From DATCJA01 sp963734635 (lineage in GTDB: Bacteria > Acidobacteriota > Vicinamibacteria > Vicinamibacterales > UBA2999): a stretch of DNA of 64,000 nt. The DNA lies in contig CAVTIA010000010.1 in the NCBI GenBank assembly GCA_963734635.1, forward strand, positions 310,001-374,000, written 5' to 3'. The notes beneath the pieces were generated by a model that was given only the letters and a program-made list of their open reading frames with translations, was not told the DNA's origin and did not search any database. Numbering within the stretch: position 1 is the stretch's first letter; every line of letters starts with the position of its first letter. Shown one piece after another: positions 29,474-37,383 of this stretch. The position numbers and the translations under genes were made by a program.

Positions 29474-31494
29474 GGCCCGCCCGTAGCCGGAGCGGCAACG
29501 TTTGCAGTCGCCTGGCGCGCAAGCCTGAGAACTGACACCGCGCCGTGCTCAATCGGGCTCCCGGGCAGAGGGTCCTGATCGACAACGACTCCCGCGCCAA
29601 TCAGGCGCGAACTCATTCCCAACCTCGCCAGTATCTGCACCGCATCGCGAGCACCGAGCCCCCGCAGGTCCGGAACCGTCATCGGCGATCCGATTGGATT
29701 GGTTCCAACCGGGATCACCGCGACGCTGGTCGGGCTCGGCCATGGCGTCTGCGGCAAGCCTTTCCCGCCACCGGCAATCAATGGCGGCGCCGGATTCAGC
29801 GAGGGGGGAACACCGTAGAGACGCAGCGCCGCCGCGCCAATTCGCTGAAAGATGGGAGCGGCAACCGTACTGCCGTAGTACGAATTCCTGCCGTGTGGTG
29901 AATCGATAACGACGACGATTACGAACTTCGGCTGACGCGACGGCACGAACCCCACGAATGACGCGTTGTAATCTGATCGCGAATACTGGCGGTTGACCAC
30001 CTTCTGGGCTGTGCCGGTCTTCCCGGCCACGGTAAACCCGTCAATCCGCGCGTTCTTTCCCGTTCCGCGCTCGACCACCTGTTCCATGATCTGGGTCAGC
30101 ACCGCGGCTGTATTCGCCGATACCGTCCGCCGTACCACTTTACGAGGTACGGGCGCGCGCCTGCCGTCGGTAATGACCGCCCGGACAATACGCGGCTCCA
30201 GGAGCTCGCCGCGGTTCGCGACCGAGCTCACTGCCGCGGCCATCTGCAGCGGTGTGACAGCCACCTGATAGCCCATCGACACCGACGCGAGCGCGCTGTC
30301 GGTCAGTTTCGCCGGGTCCCAGACGATGCCGCGGCTCTCGCCGGGAAAGTCCGGTGAGGTTCGATGGCCGAAGCCGAACCGGTTGACGTAGGCGCCCAGG
30401 CGTGCCGCGCCGAGCTTCTGTCCGACCTTGATCGCGCCAACATTGCTCGACTTGACAATCACGTCCTCGACCGACAGCACGCGGTATCGGTGGTCGTCGT
30501 TGATGATTCGGCCACCGAATCGGATGCGACCGGCGCTCACGTCGATGAGATCCGTTGGCTCGACCACGTCTTCCTCGAACGCTGCGGACGCGGTCACGAT
30601 CTTGAACGTCGAGCCCGGTTCGTACAAGTCCATGACGCGATTGCGTTGTGCGTTTTCTTTCGCGTCGCGGTAGGCGTTCGGATTGAAGGTCGGCCAGTTG
30701 GCAAGCGCGAGAATCTCACCCCTGTAGGGATCCATCACCAGCGCCGTACCGGCGGCCGCGCGGTTGTCCAGGACGCCGACACGGAGCTCACTCTCGACAA
30801 CGTGCTGGAGGTACTGGTCGATAGTCAGTTCGAGCGTCGCGCCGCTTGTTGGTGGTCGTTCGATTCTGCTGAACGCCCGCCTCCTGGCGTCCGTCTGCAC
30901 GAGCACGGTGCCCGGACGCCCCTTGATGAGCGCGTCGTAGGCAGCTTCAATGCCGCTGAGCCCGTTGTTGTCGATGCCGACGTACCCGAGCACGTGTGCA
31001 GCCAGGTCCTTGTTCGGGTAGTAACGCCGGCTTTCTTTCATAAGGCCGACGCCATCGAGCCTGAGGGCGGCCACTCGCCGCGCCGCGTCCGGCGAGACCT
31101 GACGCTCCACGTACGCGAACGAGCGGCCGCGCCGGATGCGGTCATTGATGGCTTCCCGGTCGCGGGCGGAACAGTCGTCCAGCGCACCGCACAGCGCCGC
31201 CGCTATCTTGTCGACGTTATCAATCTCGCTCGGCACCGCATAGATCGACTCCGCCTCGACGCTGTAGGCGAGCACGCGGCCGTTGCGATCGAGGATGTCG
31301 CCGCGGTTGGCTGCGGTTTCCACGGTACCGGTCTGCTGATTCCGGGCCTTCCCCGAGAGATCCCCGTGCTGAATCACCTGGAGATACACGAGGCGCGCCT
31401 CGATCACTGCCGACCACACAGCCAGAATGACGGCGCCAACAACCAGTCGGCGCTTCATCGTGGGACGCCAGAGCGCAGAACGATCGTCCGACAT
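29470..31494 (-). CDS. ftsI: Septal peptidoglycan transpeptidase FtsI (PBP3) with C-terminal PASTA domain
   Basis: 674 residues. One N-terminal transmembrane segment (about 15-32), the PBP dimerisation domain (about 55-230), and the transpeptidase with SxxK (STFK, Ser about 295), SxN (SSN about 349) and KTG (AGKTGTAQ about 490). A single PASTA-like domain follows (about 600-665; VPDLRGLGARDAVQILARLG). PASTA repeats are typical of Gram-positive PBP2x and SpoVD; in a Gram-negative-looking operon this is less usual. It cross-links septal peptidoglycan with FtsW. It starts 4 bp after ftsL. Confidence 0.95.
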   Translation of the reverse strand: MSDDRSALWRPTMKRRLVVGAVILAVWSAVIEARLVYLQVIQHGDLSGKARNQQTGTVETAANRGDILDRNGRVLAYSVEAESIYAVPSEIDNVDKIAAALCGALDDCSARDREAINDRIRRGRSFAYVERQVSPDAARRVAALRLDGVGLMKESRRYYPNKDLAAHVLGYVGIDNNGLSGIEAAYDALIKGRPGTVLVQTDARRRAFSRIERPPTSGATLELTIDQYLQHVVESELRVGVLDNRAAAGTALVMDPYRGEILALANWPTFNPNAYRDAKENAQRNRVMDLYEPGSTFKIVTASAAFEEDVVEPTDLIDVSAGRIRFGGRIINDDHRYRVLSVEDVIVKSSNVGAIKVGQKLGAARLGAYVNRFGFGHRTSPDFPGESRGIVWDPAKLTDSALASVSMGYQVAVTPLQMAAAVSSVANRGELLEPRIVRAVITDGRRAPVPRKVVRRTVSANTAAVLTQIMEQVVERGTGKNARIDGFTVAGKTGTAQKVVNRQYSRSDYNASFVGFVPSRQPKFVIVVVIDSPHGRNSYYGSTVAAPIFQRIGAAALRLYGVPPSLNPAPPLIAGGGKGLPQTPWPSPTSVAVIPVGTNPIGSPMTVPDLRGLGARDAVQILARLGMSSRLIGAGVVVDQDPLPGSPIEHGAVSVLRLARQATANVAAPATGGP

Positions 31495-31498
31495 CGGT

Positions 31499-31891
31499 CT
31501 ACTTGCGCGCGAGCGCGGAACTTGGGGGGGCAGGCGACGGGAGGACGCGCTCGACCACCAGCGCGTCGGCGGCGGCAGGCGTCACCATTCCAAGCTGCCG
31601 CATGGCCATCCGTTCGATTCGCGCCGGTGAACGCAGCGCGTAGATATCCAGCCGTAGATGACGATTGATCTCTAGCTCTGCCGCATGTTGGCGCTGCATC
31701 TGCTCGAACCGGTAACCATGTCGCAGCAACTCGAAGTGCTGCCACGCCCAGAACAGCAGGACGGAGACCAGAAAGAGCCCGATTCCGGCCGTTCGCCACA
31801 TCTCCCGGTGTCGCTCGCGATCGACTTCACGAACGATGGGGTTGTTGCGGATGTCCTTCTTGATGGCGTATTCGAACGTGTCCCCCGTCAT
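31499..31891 (-). CDS. ftsL: Cell division protein FtsL
   Basis: 130 residues. A charged cytoplasmic tail (about 1-33), one transmembrane segment (about 34-50, GIGLFLVSVLLFWAWQ) and a short periplasmic coiled coil (about 52-85) ending in SPARIERMAMRQLGMV, the conserved leucine-zipper end of FtsL/DivIC proteins. A proline/alanine-rich tail follows. It forms the FtsQLB complex that activates FtsWI. Position between rsmH and ftsI is canonical. Confidence 0.88.
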   Translation of the reverse strand: MTGDTFEYAIKKDIRNNPIVREVDRERHREMWRTAGIGLFLVSVLLFWAWQHFELLRHGYRFEQMQRQHAAELEINRHLRLDIYALRSPARIERMAMRQLGMVTPAAADALVVERVLPSPAPPSSALARK

Positions 31892-31902
31892 GTGTGCCTC
31901 AT

Positions 31903-32784
31903 TCAGCCGCCCCGCTCAGCCACGCGCAGCTTCGCGCTTCGCGCGCGGGGATTCCGCTCTACTTCTGCTTCGCTCGGCACCACCGGCCGCTTCGTGCGAA
32001 TCGTCAGGCCGATGTCCCCGGTCGCCTGCAGCGAACGGAGCGTGTGCTTCACGATGCGGTCCTCGAGGGAATGGAAGGCGATCACCGCCATCCGCCCACC
32101 CGGACGCAGACGCCGGGCTGCCTGCGTCAGAAAAACGTCGAGGCCTTCAAGCTCGCGGTTCACCCAGATGCGAATCGCCTGAAACGTTCGCGTCGCCGGA
32201 TCGATCCGCGAATATCCCTTCCTCGGAACCGCCCGCCTCACCACTTCGGCCAGACGCCCAGTGCTGTCAACGGCCGAGCGGTCTCGCGCCTCAACGATGG
32301 CGCGCGCGATCCGCCGTGCGTGCCGCTCCTCACCAAACTCGTAAATCACATCCGCGAGCGTTCTTTCATCCGCGTCGCGAATCATTTCGGCCGCTGTCAG
32401 TCCCGACGTCCGATCCATTCGCATGTCCAGCGGCTCATCGCGCCTGAAGCTGAACCCGCGTCCGGCTTCGTCAAGCTGCATTGAGGAAACACCCAGGTCG
32501 GCAAGAATCCCGTCGACGCCCGTGATTCCCCTGGCATCCAGAATCTCGTCCAGACGCCGATAGTCGCTGTGCACCAGCTCGACGCGCGACTCCTCAGAGA
32601 CGAGACCAGCGGCTGCCTGCCGCAGTGCGTCCGGGTCGCGATCGAGTCCGATGACTCGCGAGGCCCCCGCGTGGAGCATCGCTCGCGTGTGGCCGCCATG
32701 TCCCACCGTGCAGTCCACGAATACGCCACCACGCGCCAGCGCCAGATGTTCGAGCACCTCGGCCACCATGACAGGCTCGTGCAT
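31903..32784 (-). CDS. rsmH: 16S rRNA m4C1402 methyltransferase RsmH (MraW)
   Basis: 293 residues. Motifs: MHEPVMVAEVLEHL at the start, VDCTVGHGGHTRAML (SAM-binding), GLDRDPDALRQA, LADLGVSSMQLDEAGRGFSFRRDEPLDMRMD, and the C-terminal GGRMAVIAFHSLEDRIVKH. It N4-methylates C1402 in the ribosomal P site. It starts 9 bp after mraZ. Confidence 0.97.
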   Translation of the reverse strand: MHEPVMVAEVLEHLALARGGVFVDCTVGHGGHTRAMLHAGASRVIGLDRDPDALRQAAAGLVSEESRVELVHSDYRRLDEILDARGITGVDGILADLGVSSMQLDEAGRGFSFRRDEPLDMRMDRTSGLTAAEMIRDADERTLADVIYEFGEERHARRIARAIVEARDRSAVDSTGRLAEVVRRAVPRKGYSRIDPATRTFQAIRIWVNRELEGLDVFLTQAARRLRPGGRMAVIAFHSLEDRIVKHTLRSLQATGDIGLTIRTKRPVVPSEAEVERNPRARSAKLRVAERGG

Positions 32785-32793
32785 GACATCTCC

Positions 32794-33246
32794 CTAAATG
32801 CCATGCTCGGCAAGGCCGAGGCCATCCTCGTCCGTCCACGGTTCGCGATGCAGCTTCTGGAGGAACCGCTCCTCGTTCCAAACCTCGAGGTAGTCGATCC
32901 GTCCGAATACCCGGACCGTCCCGATGATCGAGGCGCTCTCGCGCAGGTGCGCCGGAATCACTACGCGTCCCTGCACGTCCAGCTCGCCGGTTTGCCCGTA
33001 GTAGTTCACGCGATCGAGAAACTTGAGCCGCGCGGGATGACTGCCGGGCACCTGGAGCAGCTTTCGCTCGAGGGCCAGCCAGGTTGGGAGCGGGTAGATC
33101 CGGACACACTCCCCCGTCAGGCTCGTGACGAACACGTCTGGCCCGTGCTGGTCCTGGATGACCCCTCGAAACATGGTGGGCACCTTCAACCGACCCTTGT
33201 CGTCGATCCGGGTCGGAGAGCTGCCGCGGAGCGCATTTTGCTCCAC
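32794..33246 (-). CDS. mraZ: Transcriptional regulator MraZ
   Basis: 150 residues from GTG at 33246. Two SpoVT/AbrB-like halves are present (RIDDKGRLKVPTMFRG near the start and VQGRVVIPAHLRESA at about 94-108). Family members usually begin M-L-R-G or M-F-R-G; here the equivalent is N-A-L-R-G after GTG-GAG-CAA, and an ATG at 33235 is out of frame by two bases. An upstream TTG at 33306 is excluded because it lies before the promoter. GGAG four bases before the GTG supports this start. MraZ is the dcw autoregulator, and its operators overlap this start. Confidence 0.9.
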   Translation of the reverse strand: MEQNALRGSSPTRIDDKGRLKVPTMFRGVIQDQHGPDVFVTSLTGECVRIYPLPTWLALERKLLQVPGSHPARLKFLDRVNYYGQTGELDVQGRVVIPAHLRESASIIGTVRVFGRIDYLEVWNEERFLQKLHREPWTDEDGLGLAEHGI

Positions 33247-33266
33247 TTTGCTCCACAAAAATCCAC
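33242..33266 (-). promoter_or_regulatory. MraZ operator: three GTGGA direct repeats at 10-bp spacing
   Basis: On the minus strand GTGGA occurs at 33266-33262, 33256-33252 and 33246-33242, each separated by exactly five bases. Known MraZ boxes are TGGG(A/G)-type or GTG-containing triplicate repeats one helical turn apart upstream of mraZ; this matches in spacing and nearly in sequence. The third repeat includes the proposed mraZ GTG start codon, so bound MraZ would also cover the start of the message. Confidence 0.8.
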
Positions 33267-33270
33267 CGGG

Positions 33271-33300
33271 ATAGTAAGTCTGACGCGAGAGCCATGTCAA
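33271..33300 (-). promoter_or_regulatory. sigma70 promoter of the dcw cluster (Pmra)
   Basis: On the minus strand TTGACA (33300-33295), 18 bases, then TACTAT (33276-33271). The -35 is a perfect consensus match and the -10 is near-consensus. The start of transcription would fall near 33264, inside the operator repeats. It is the clearest promoter in the window and would drive mraZ through at least murD. Confidence 0.75.
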
Positions 33301-33370
33301 CCTCAAGCTGCTCAGTCTTTTAGAGTTACGCTAAATTTTCGCCTCTTTTTCGATGTGCCGGGCCGGACAG

Positions 33371-33388
33371 GCCGAGCATGGGCTCGGC
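33371..33388. other. Hairpin GCCGAGC-ATGG-GCTCGGC in the ychF leader
   Basis: A perfect 7-bp stem with a 4-base loop lies in the 160-bp divergent region between the dcw promoter and the ychF-like gene. No U-run follows, so it is not a typical terminator. Role unknown. Confidence 0.4.
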
Positions 33389-33468
33389 GAACCGCTCGTT
33401 TCGTCGAGCCGCAGAACCTGCTTCATTCGCGATTGCGATTCAGGGCTGCGTGCTAGGCTGGCAATTTC

Positions 33469-34563
33469 ATGTTGCGGGCGGCCCTCATCGGCACTTCCTC
33501 CACCGGGAAGACGACCCTCTTTCAGCTCATGACCCATGCGCCGGACGTTCCGCGAGGCAAAGGGGACGTGAACATCGGCATTTCGAGGGTTCCGGACCTG
33601 AGACTCGACACGCTGACCGCGATGTACAACCCGCGCAAACGGGTCCCGGCGACGATCGAGTTCGCCGACCTGGCCGCCCCAACGCGAACTGGCGCCGGAG
33701 CGCAGGCGCTCGTCGACGTTGCGGCGTATAAGAACGCCGATGCCCTCGTCCACGTCGTGCGCGCGTTCAAGAACCCGGCAGTACCACATCCTGCCGGCAC
33801 GATCGATCCCGCACGCGACGCACAAACAATGGAAGACGAGCTAATCCTCGCCGACCTTGGTGTAGCTGAAAGGCGATTGGAGCGTCTCGACAAGGATTTG
33901 AAGAAGACGCGATCGGCGGACCTCGAACAGGAACGCGATCTGCTTCAGCGATGTCGTGAGGCGCTCGAAACCGGCACGCCGCTTCGAGCGCTCCAGTTGC
34001 CGGCGGCAGACCTCAAACGCCTGCGCGGTTTTCAGTTGTTGTCGGCAAAGCCGCTCCTTCTCGTGATCAATGTCGATGAGGCGGATCTGCCGACCGTCGG
34101 CGCAAGCGTCGAACGCGCAGCGGAGCAGACAGGGCTCACTGCGTTCCTGGCTCGGGCGGCGACCCGCGCCGTGGCGCTTTGCGCCACGATTGAGCTCGAA
34201 ATCGCGCAGCTCGAACCGCCCGATGCGGCAGCCTTCCTGTCGGATCTCGGCCTGAAAGAATCCGGCCTCGATCGCGTCATTCGTGCGACGTACGACCTGC
34301 TCGGGTACATCTCGTTCTTCACGGTGGGCGACGACGAATGCCGCGCGTGGTCAATCGCGCGCGGAACATCCGCGCAGGAGGCCGCCGGCGAGATTCACAG
34401 CGACATCCAGCGCGGTTTTATCCGCGCCGAAGTCGTCGCCTATCAGAGTCTGATTGCTCGAGGCTCGATGCAGGCGAGCCGCGAGCACGGGGAAGTCCAT
34501 CTCGAAGGCAAGGAGCACATCGTCCAGGACGGGGATATCATCAATTTCCGATTTGCCACCTAG
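33469..34563 (+). CDS. YchF-like Obg-family GTPase/ATPase, divergent
   Basis: 364 residues. N-terminal P-loop GTSSTGKTTLFQ (about 8-19; canonical YchF has GLPNVGKST), a coiled-coil insertion (about 130-175) and NVDEAD in the nucleotide-specificity position (NxxE as in YchF, favouring ATP). The C-terminal DUF933/TGS-like domain (about 280-364) has GYISFFTVGDDECRAWSIARGTSAQEAAGEIHSDIQRGFIRAEVV and ends in IVQDGDIINFRF, a textbook YchF end. Canonical YchF binds ribosomes. The altered P-loop and shortened G2 area suggest a divergent paralogue. It is divergent from the dcw cluster. Confidence 0.85.
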   Translation: MLRAALIGTSSTGKTTLFQLMTHAPDVPRGKGDVNIGISRVPDLRLDTLTAMYNPRKRVPATIEFADLAAPTRTGAGAQALVDVAAYKNADALVHVVRAFKNPAVPHPAGTIDPARDAQTMEDELILADLGVAERRLERLDKDLKKTRSADLEQERDLLQRCREALETGTPLRALQLPAADLKRLRGFQLLSAKPLLLVINVDEADLPTVGASVERAAEQTGLTAFLARAATRAVALCATIELEIAQLEPPDAAAFLSDLGLKESGLDRVIRATYDLLGYISFFTVGDDECRAWSIARGTSAQEAAGEIHSDIQRGFIRAEVVAYQSLIARGSMQASREHGEVHLEGKEHIVQDGDIINFRFAT

Positions 34564-34711
34564 ACGTCTTGAAAGGCCAAACTCGTGACAAATGAGTCAA
34601 GTTTTCCACTCGCCTTTCAAGACGTCTCGCCCGCACGGAGTGCGGGCAAGCAGATACTGCCCTAGCGAGGCGGAGCCACATGCTCGGTGGTCTGAGGCGC
34701 AGCCTCGCTAG
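34562..34711. repeat. Three successive inverted repeats between the ychF-like gene and the GT4 gene
   Basis: (1) A perfect 16-bp pair, AGACGTCTTGAAAGGC (34562-34577) with its complement at 34612-34627, starting within the ychF stop codon. (2) GCCCGCAC-GGA-GTGCGGGC at 34629-34647. (3) CTAGCGAGGC at 34662-34671 with GCCTCGCTAG at 34702-34711, which encloses the proposed GT4 start codon. The first could act as a terminator-like structure though no T-run follows; the third could occlude GT4 translation initiation. Confidence 0.65.
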
Positions 34712-35753
34712 AGCCGACGTCAGGCGGATCATCGTAGCCGATGCCCAGGTGCCGTTTGTCGAGGGCGGCGCAGAACTCCACGTCAAATCACTGATCGATC
34801 AGCTGCGGGCGCGAGGTTACGACGTCGAGAAGGTCGCCCTTCCGTTCCGGGTACAACCGAAGTCGGAAATCCTCGCGCAGGCCGCCGCATGGCGTCTGCT
34901 CGATCTGTCGTCAACCAATCTTTCGCCTGTCGATCTGTTGATCGCGACGCGGTTTCCCTCTTACTTCGCGCGGCATCCACGCAAGGTGGCCTGGGTCATC
35001 CACCAACACCGCGCGGCTTACGAGCTGTGCGGAACACCGTACAGCGATTTTGACCACACTGAGGCGGACGTCGGACTGCGCCGCACGCTGCTCGATCTCG
35101 ATCGCCGCATGCTTGGCGAATGCCGGCATGTTTTCACGAACGCTCAGAATACGGCGCGACGACTCGAAAAGTTCAATGGTGTCGCAGCGCGGCCGCTGTA
35201 CCATCCTCCTCCGCTCGCGGACCAATTGCATCCGGGCGAATACGGGGACTACGTGCTTCTCGTCGGCCGCCTCGAAGCAGTGAAACGCGCCGACCTGGCG
35301 ATACGCGCGATGGCCTCCGTTCCGGCCCCGCTGCGGCTGATTGTCGTCGGCGATGGCTCCCAACGAAGCGCGGCCGAGCGGACGGCCGCACAGGCGGGCG
35401 TTGCGGATCGAGTTGTGTTTGCCGGAACAGCCACTGGCAACGATCTCGTTTCCCTGTATGCCGGCGCGTTGGCGGTCGTCTATGTGCCGTTCGATGAAGA
35501 CTACGGGTACGTGACGCTCGAGGCATTTCTTGCCATGAAGCCCGTCGTGACAGCCAACGATTCCGGCGGAACGCTCGAGTTCGTCCGTGACGGCGAAAAC
35601 GGATTCGTCTGTGCACCTGAACCAGAGACGATCGGAGTGGCGATCGCGCAGCTCGCCGGCAATCGAAATCGCGCGCGAGAGCTTGGAGAACGCGGCAGGG
35701 CGCGAGCTCTCGGGATCACGTGGGACGGAGTGGTCGAGCAACTCGTTGGCTGA
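34680..35753 (+). CDS. Glycosyltransferase family 4 (GT-B)
   Basis: 357 residues. An N-terminal acceptor domain (IIVADAQVPFVEGGAELHVKSLIDQLRARGYDVE) and a C-terminal donor domain with VLLVGRLEAVKRADLAIRAM, LIVVGDGSQRSAAERTAAQAG and the EX7E-like end of GYVTLEAFLAMKPVVTANDSGGTLEFVRDGENGFV. A nucleotide-sugar transferase for a surface glycan; donor and acceptor are unknown. The ATG at 34680 lies within an inverted repeat and the family N-terminus starts about 14 residues later, with no better start codon there. It opens the glycan block. Confidence 0.85.
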   Translation: MLGGLRRSLARADVRRIIVADAQVPFVEGGAELHVKSLIDQLRARGYDVEKVALPFRVQPKSEILAQAAAWRLLDLSSTNLSPVDLLIATRFPSYFARHPRKVAWVIHQHRAAYELCGTPYSDFDHTEADVGLRRTLLDLDRRMLGECRHVFTNAQNTARRLEKFNGVAARPLYHPPPLADQLHPGEYGDYVLLVGRLEAVKRADLAIRAMASVPAPLRLIVVGDGSQRSAAERTAAQAGVADRVVFAGTATGNDLVSLYAGALAVVYVPFDEDYGYVTLEAFLAMKPVVTANDSGGTLEFVRDGENGFVCAPEPETIGVAIAQLAGNRNRARELGERGRARALGITWDGVVEQLVG

Positions 35754-36627
35754 ACCAGCTTCGGTATCGATCGTGATCCCCGCCCTCGATGAAGCGGCCA
35801 CCATCAGCGACCTGGTACTGCGCCTTCGCGCATCCGCTCCATGGCGCGAGGTCATCGTGGTGGACGACGGCTCGAGCGACTCGACCGCTGATGTGGCGCG
35901 CAGTGCAGGGGCACACGTCATTCGGCATCCCTACAACAAAGGCAACGGCGCGGCGGTGAAGACCGGAATCCGGCACGCGTCCGGAGAGTTCGTTCTAATT
36001 CTCGACGGCGACGGACAGCATTCGCCCGACGACGCACGGCGGATCGTTGCACCTCTCGGCGACTACGATCTCGTTGTAGGCGCCCGATCAGCGTCAACAC
36101 ATGCGTCAACAGGCCGCCGCGCGGGCAACGGGCTCCTGAATGTGCTCGCCAGTCACCTCACGGGCAGACCCATACCCGATCTCACGTCGGGCTTTCGAGC
36201 CGCCCGCCGTGAATGCCTCCGCGAGTTCATGCACCTGCTGCCGAACGGTTTCTCGACACCGACGACGACCACGCTGGCCTTCATCCGCGCGGGGTACAGC
36301 GTCGCGTTCGAACCCATAAATGCACAGCGGCGCACCGGCCACTCGAAGATTCGGTTTGCGAGCGACGGCGCGAAATTCCTGCTCATATTGCTGAAGATCG
36401 TGACTGTGTTCAGCCCGTTGCGAGTTTTCGTTCCGATCAGCCTGGTCGCGTTCGTGGTCGGCGCCGTGTACGGCGTCTGGAACGTCGTGGCGAACGGGAG
36501 GATTCCGAACGGGGCTGTGCTGCTGATTCTGTTTGCCGCGCTCGTGCTGCTCGTCGGGCTCGTATCGGAGCAGGTCTCGTCTCTACGCTTCTCTACTTCG
36601 GTCAGCACCCGCGAGCGCGAAGATTAG
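35746..36627 (+). CDS. Polyprenyl-phosphate-type GT2 glycosyltransferase with C-terminal membrane anchor
   Basis: 293 residues from a TTG at 35746 that overlaps the GT4 stop; longer frames lie inside GT4. GT-A motifs: SIVIPALDEAATISDLV, VIVVDDGSSDST, NKGNGAAVKTGIRHASGEFVLILDGDGQHSPDD (the DxD) and DLTSGFRAARRECL. Two C-terminal transmembrane segments (about 232-253 and 260-283). It resembles dolichyl/undecaprenyl-phosphate sugar synthases. The first of three GT2 genes in a row. Confidence 0.85.
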   Translation: MAEPASVSIVIPALDEAATISDLVLRLRASAPWREVIVVDDGSSDSTADVARSAGAHVIRHPYNKGNGAAVKTGIRHASGEFVLILDGDGQHSPDDARRIVAPLGDYDLVVGARSASTHASTGRRAGNGLLNVLASHLTGRPIPDLTSGFRAARRECLREFMHLLPNGFSTPTTTTLAFIRAGYSVAFEPINAQRRTGHSKIRFASDGAKFLLILLKIVTVFSPLRVFVPISLVAFVVGAVYGVWNVVANGRIPNGAVLLILFAALVLLVGLVSEQVSSLRFSTSVSTRERED

Positions 36628-36629
36628 AG

Positions 36630-37337
36630 ATGCGGGCGATTGTCATCGTTCCGACGTACAACGAGCGCGACAACCTGGATCCGCTGATTCGTGCGCTCTT
36701 GCGCATCCCGGATGTCGACGTGCTCGTCGTGGACGACGATTCGCCGGACGGCACGGGGCAGCTCGCCGATACGATCGCCGCCGGCTCGGGTGGCCGGGTC
36801 TCGGTGCTCCACAGAACGGGAACGCGGGGGCTCGGCCGATCGTACGTAGACGGGATGCGGCGCGCCGTACAGACGGATGTCACCGCAATCTGTCAGATGG
36901 ATGCGGACTTCTCGCACAATCCCGCCGACGTTCCGCGCCTCATCTCACAAGCTGTCAGCGCGGACCTGGTGATCGGCTCCCGCTACATACCGGGAGGCTG
37001 CATCGAAAACTGGTCACGACGCCGCATCGTCCTCAGCACGTTCGCGAATCGCTATGTCCGTGCGATCACGCGGCTCGAACCGCAGGACTGCACAAGCGGA
37101 TTCCGGTGCTGGAGGCGCGACGCTCTGTTGCGGCTGCCGCTCGACCGTATCGCGTCCAATGGCTACGCGTTTCAAGTGGAGATGGCATGGGAGGCGACTG
37201 TAGCGGGCTGCCGCATCGTGGAAGTGCCGATCACGTTCGTCGAGCGGCGCCAGGGGGTCTCGAAGCTCTCCTGGGGGATCATGCTCGAATCGATGCTGTT
37301 GCCGTGGCGCCTCGCGGCACGGCGGGCCGTCCACTGA
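36630..37337 (+). CDS. Polyprenol monophosphomannose synthase-like GT2
   Basis: 235 residues, ATG at 36630 two bases after the preceding stop codon; an ORF starting upstream at 36213 is a shadow of the previous gene. Dpm1-type motifs: AIVIVPTYNERDNLDPLIRALL, VLVVDDDSPDGTG, RGLGRSYVDGMRRA, ICQMDADFSHNPADVPRLI and QDCTSGFRCWRRDALLRL, ending with the FVERRQGVSKLS(W) signature. It probably transfers mannose (or another hexose) from a nucleotide sugar to polyprenyl phosphate. No transmembrane segment is predicted. Confidence 0.88.
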   Translation: MRAIVIVPTYNERDNLDPLIRALLRIPDVDVLVVDDDSPDGTGQLADTIAAGSGGRVSVLHRTGTRGLGRSYVDGMRRAVQTDVTAICQMDADFSHNPADVPRLISQAVSADLVIGSRYIPGGCIENWSRRRIVLSTFANRYVRAITRLEPQDCTSGFRCWRRDALLRLPLDRIASNGYAFQVEMAWEATVAGCRIVEVPITFVERRQGVSKLSWGIMLESMLLPWRLAARRAVH

Positions 37338-37383
37338 CGTCCTTGTCGCGCAAATCCGTTCCGCGCTACGATTCCTTGCATTC

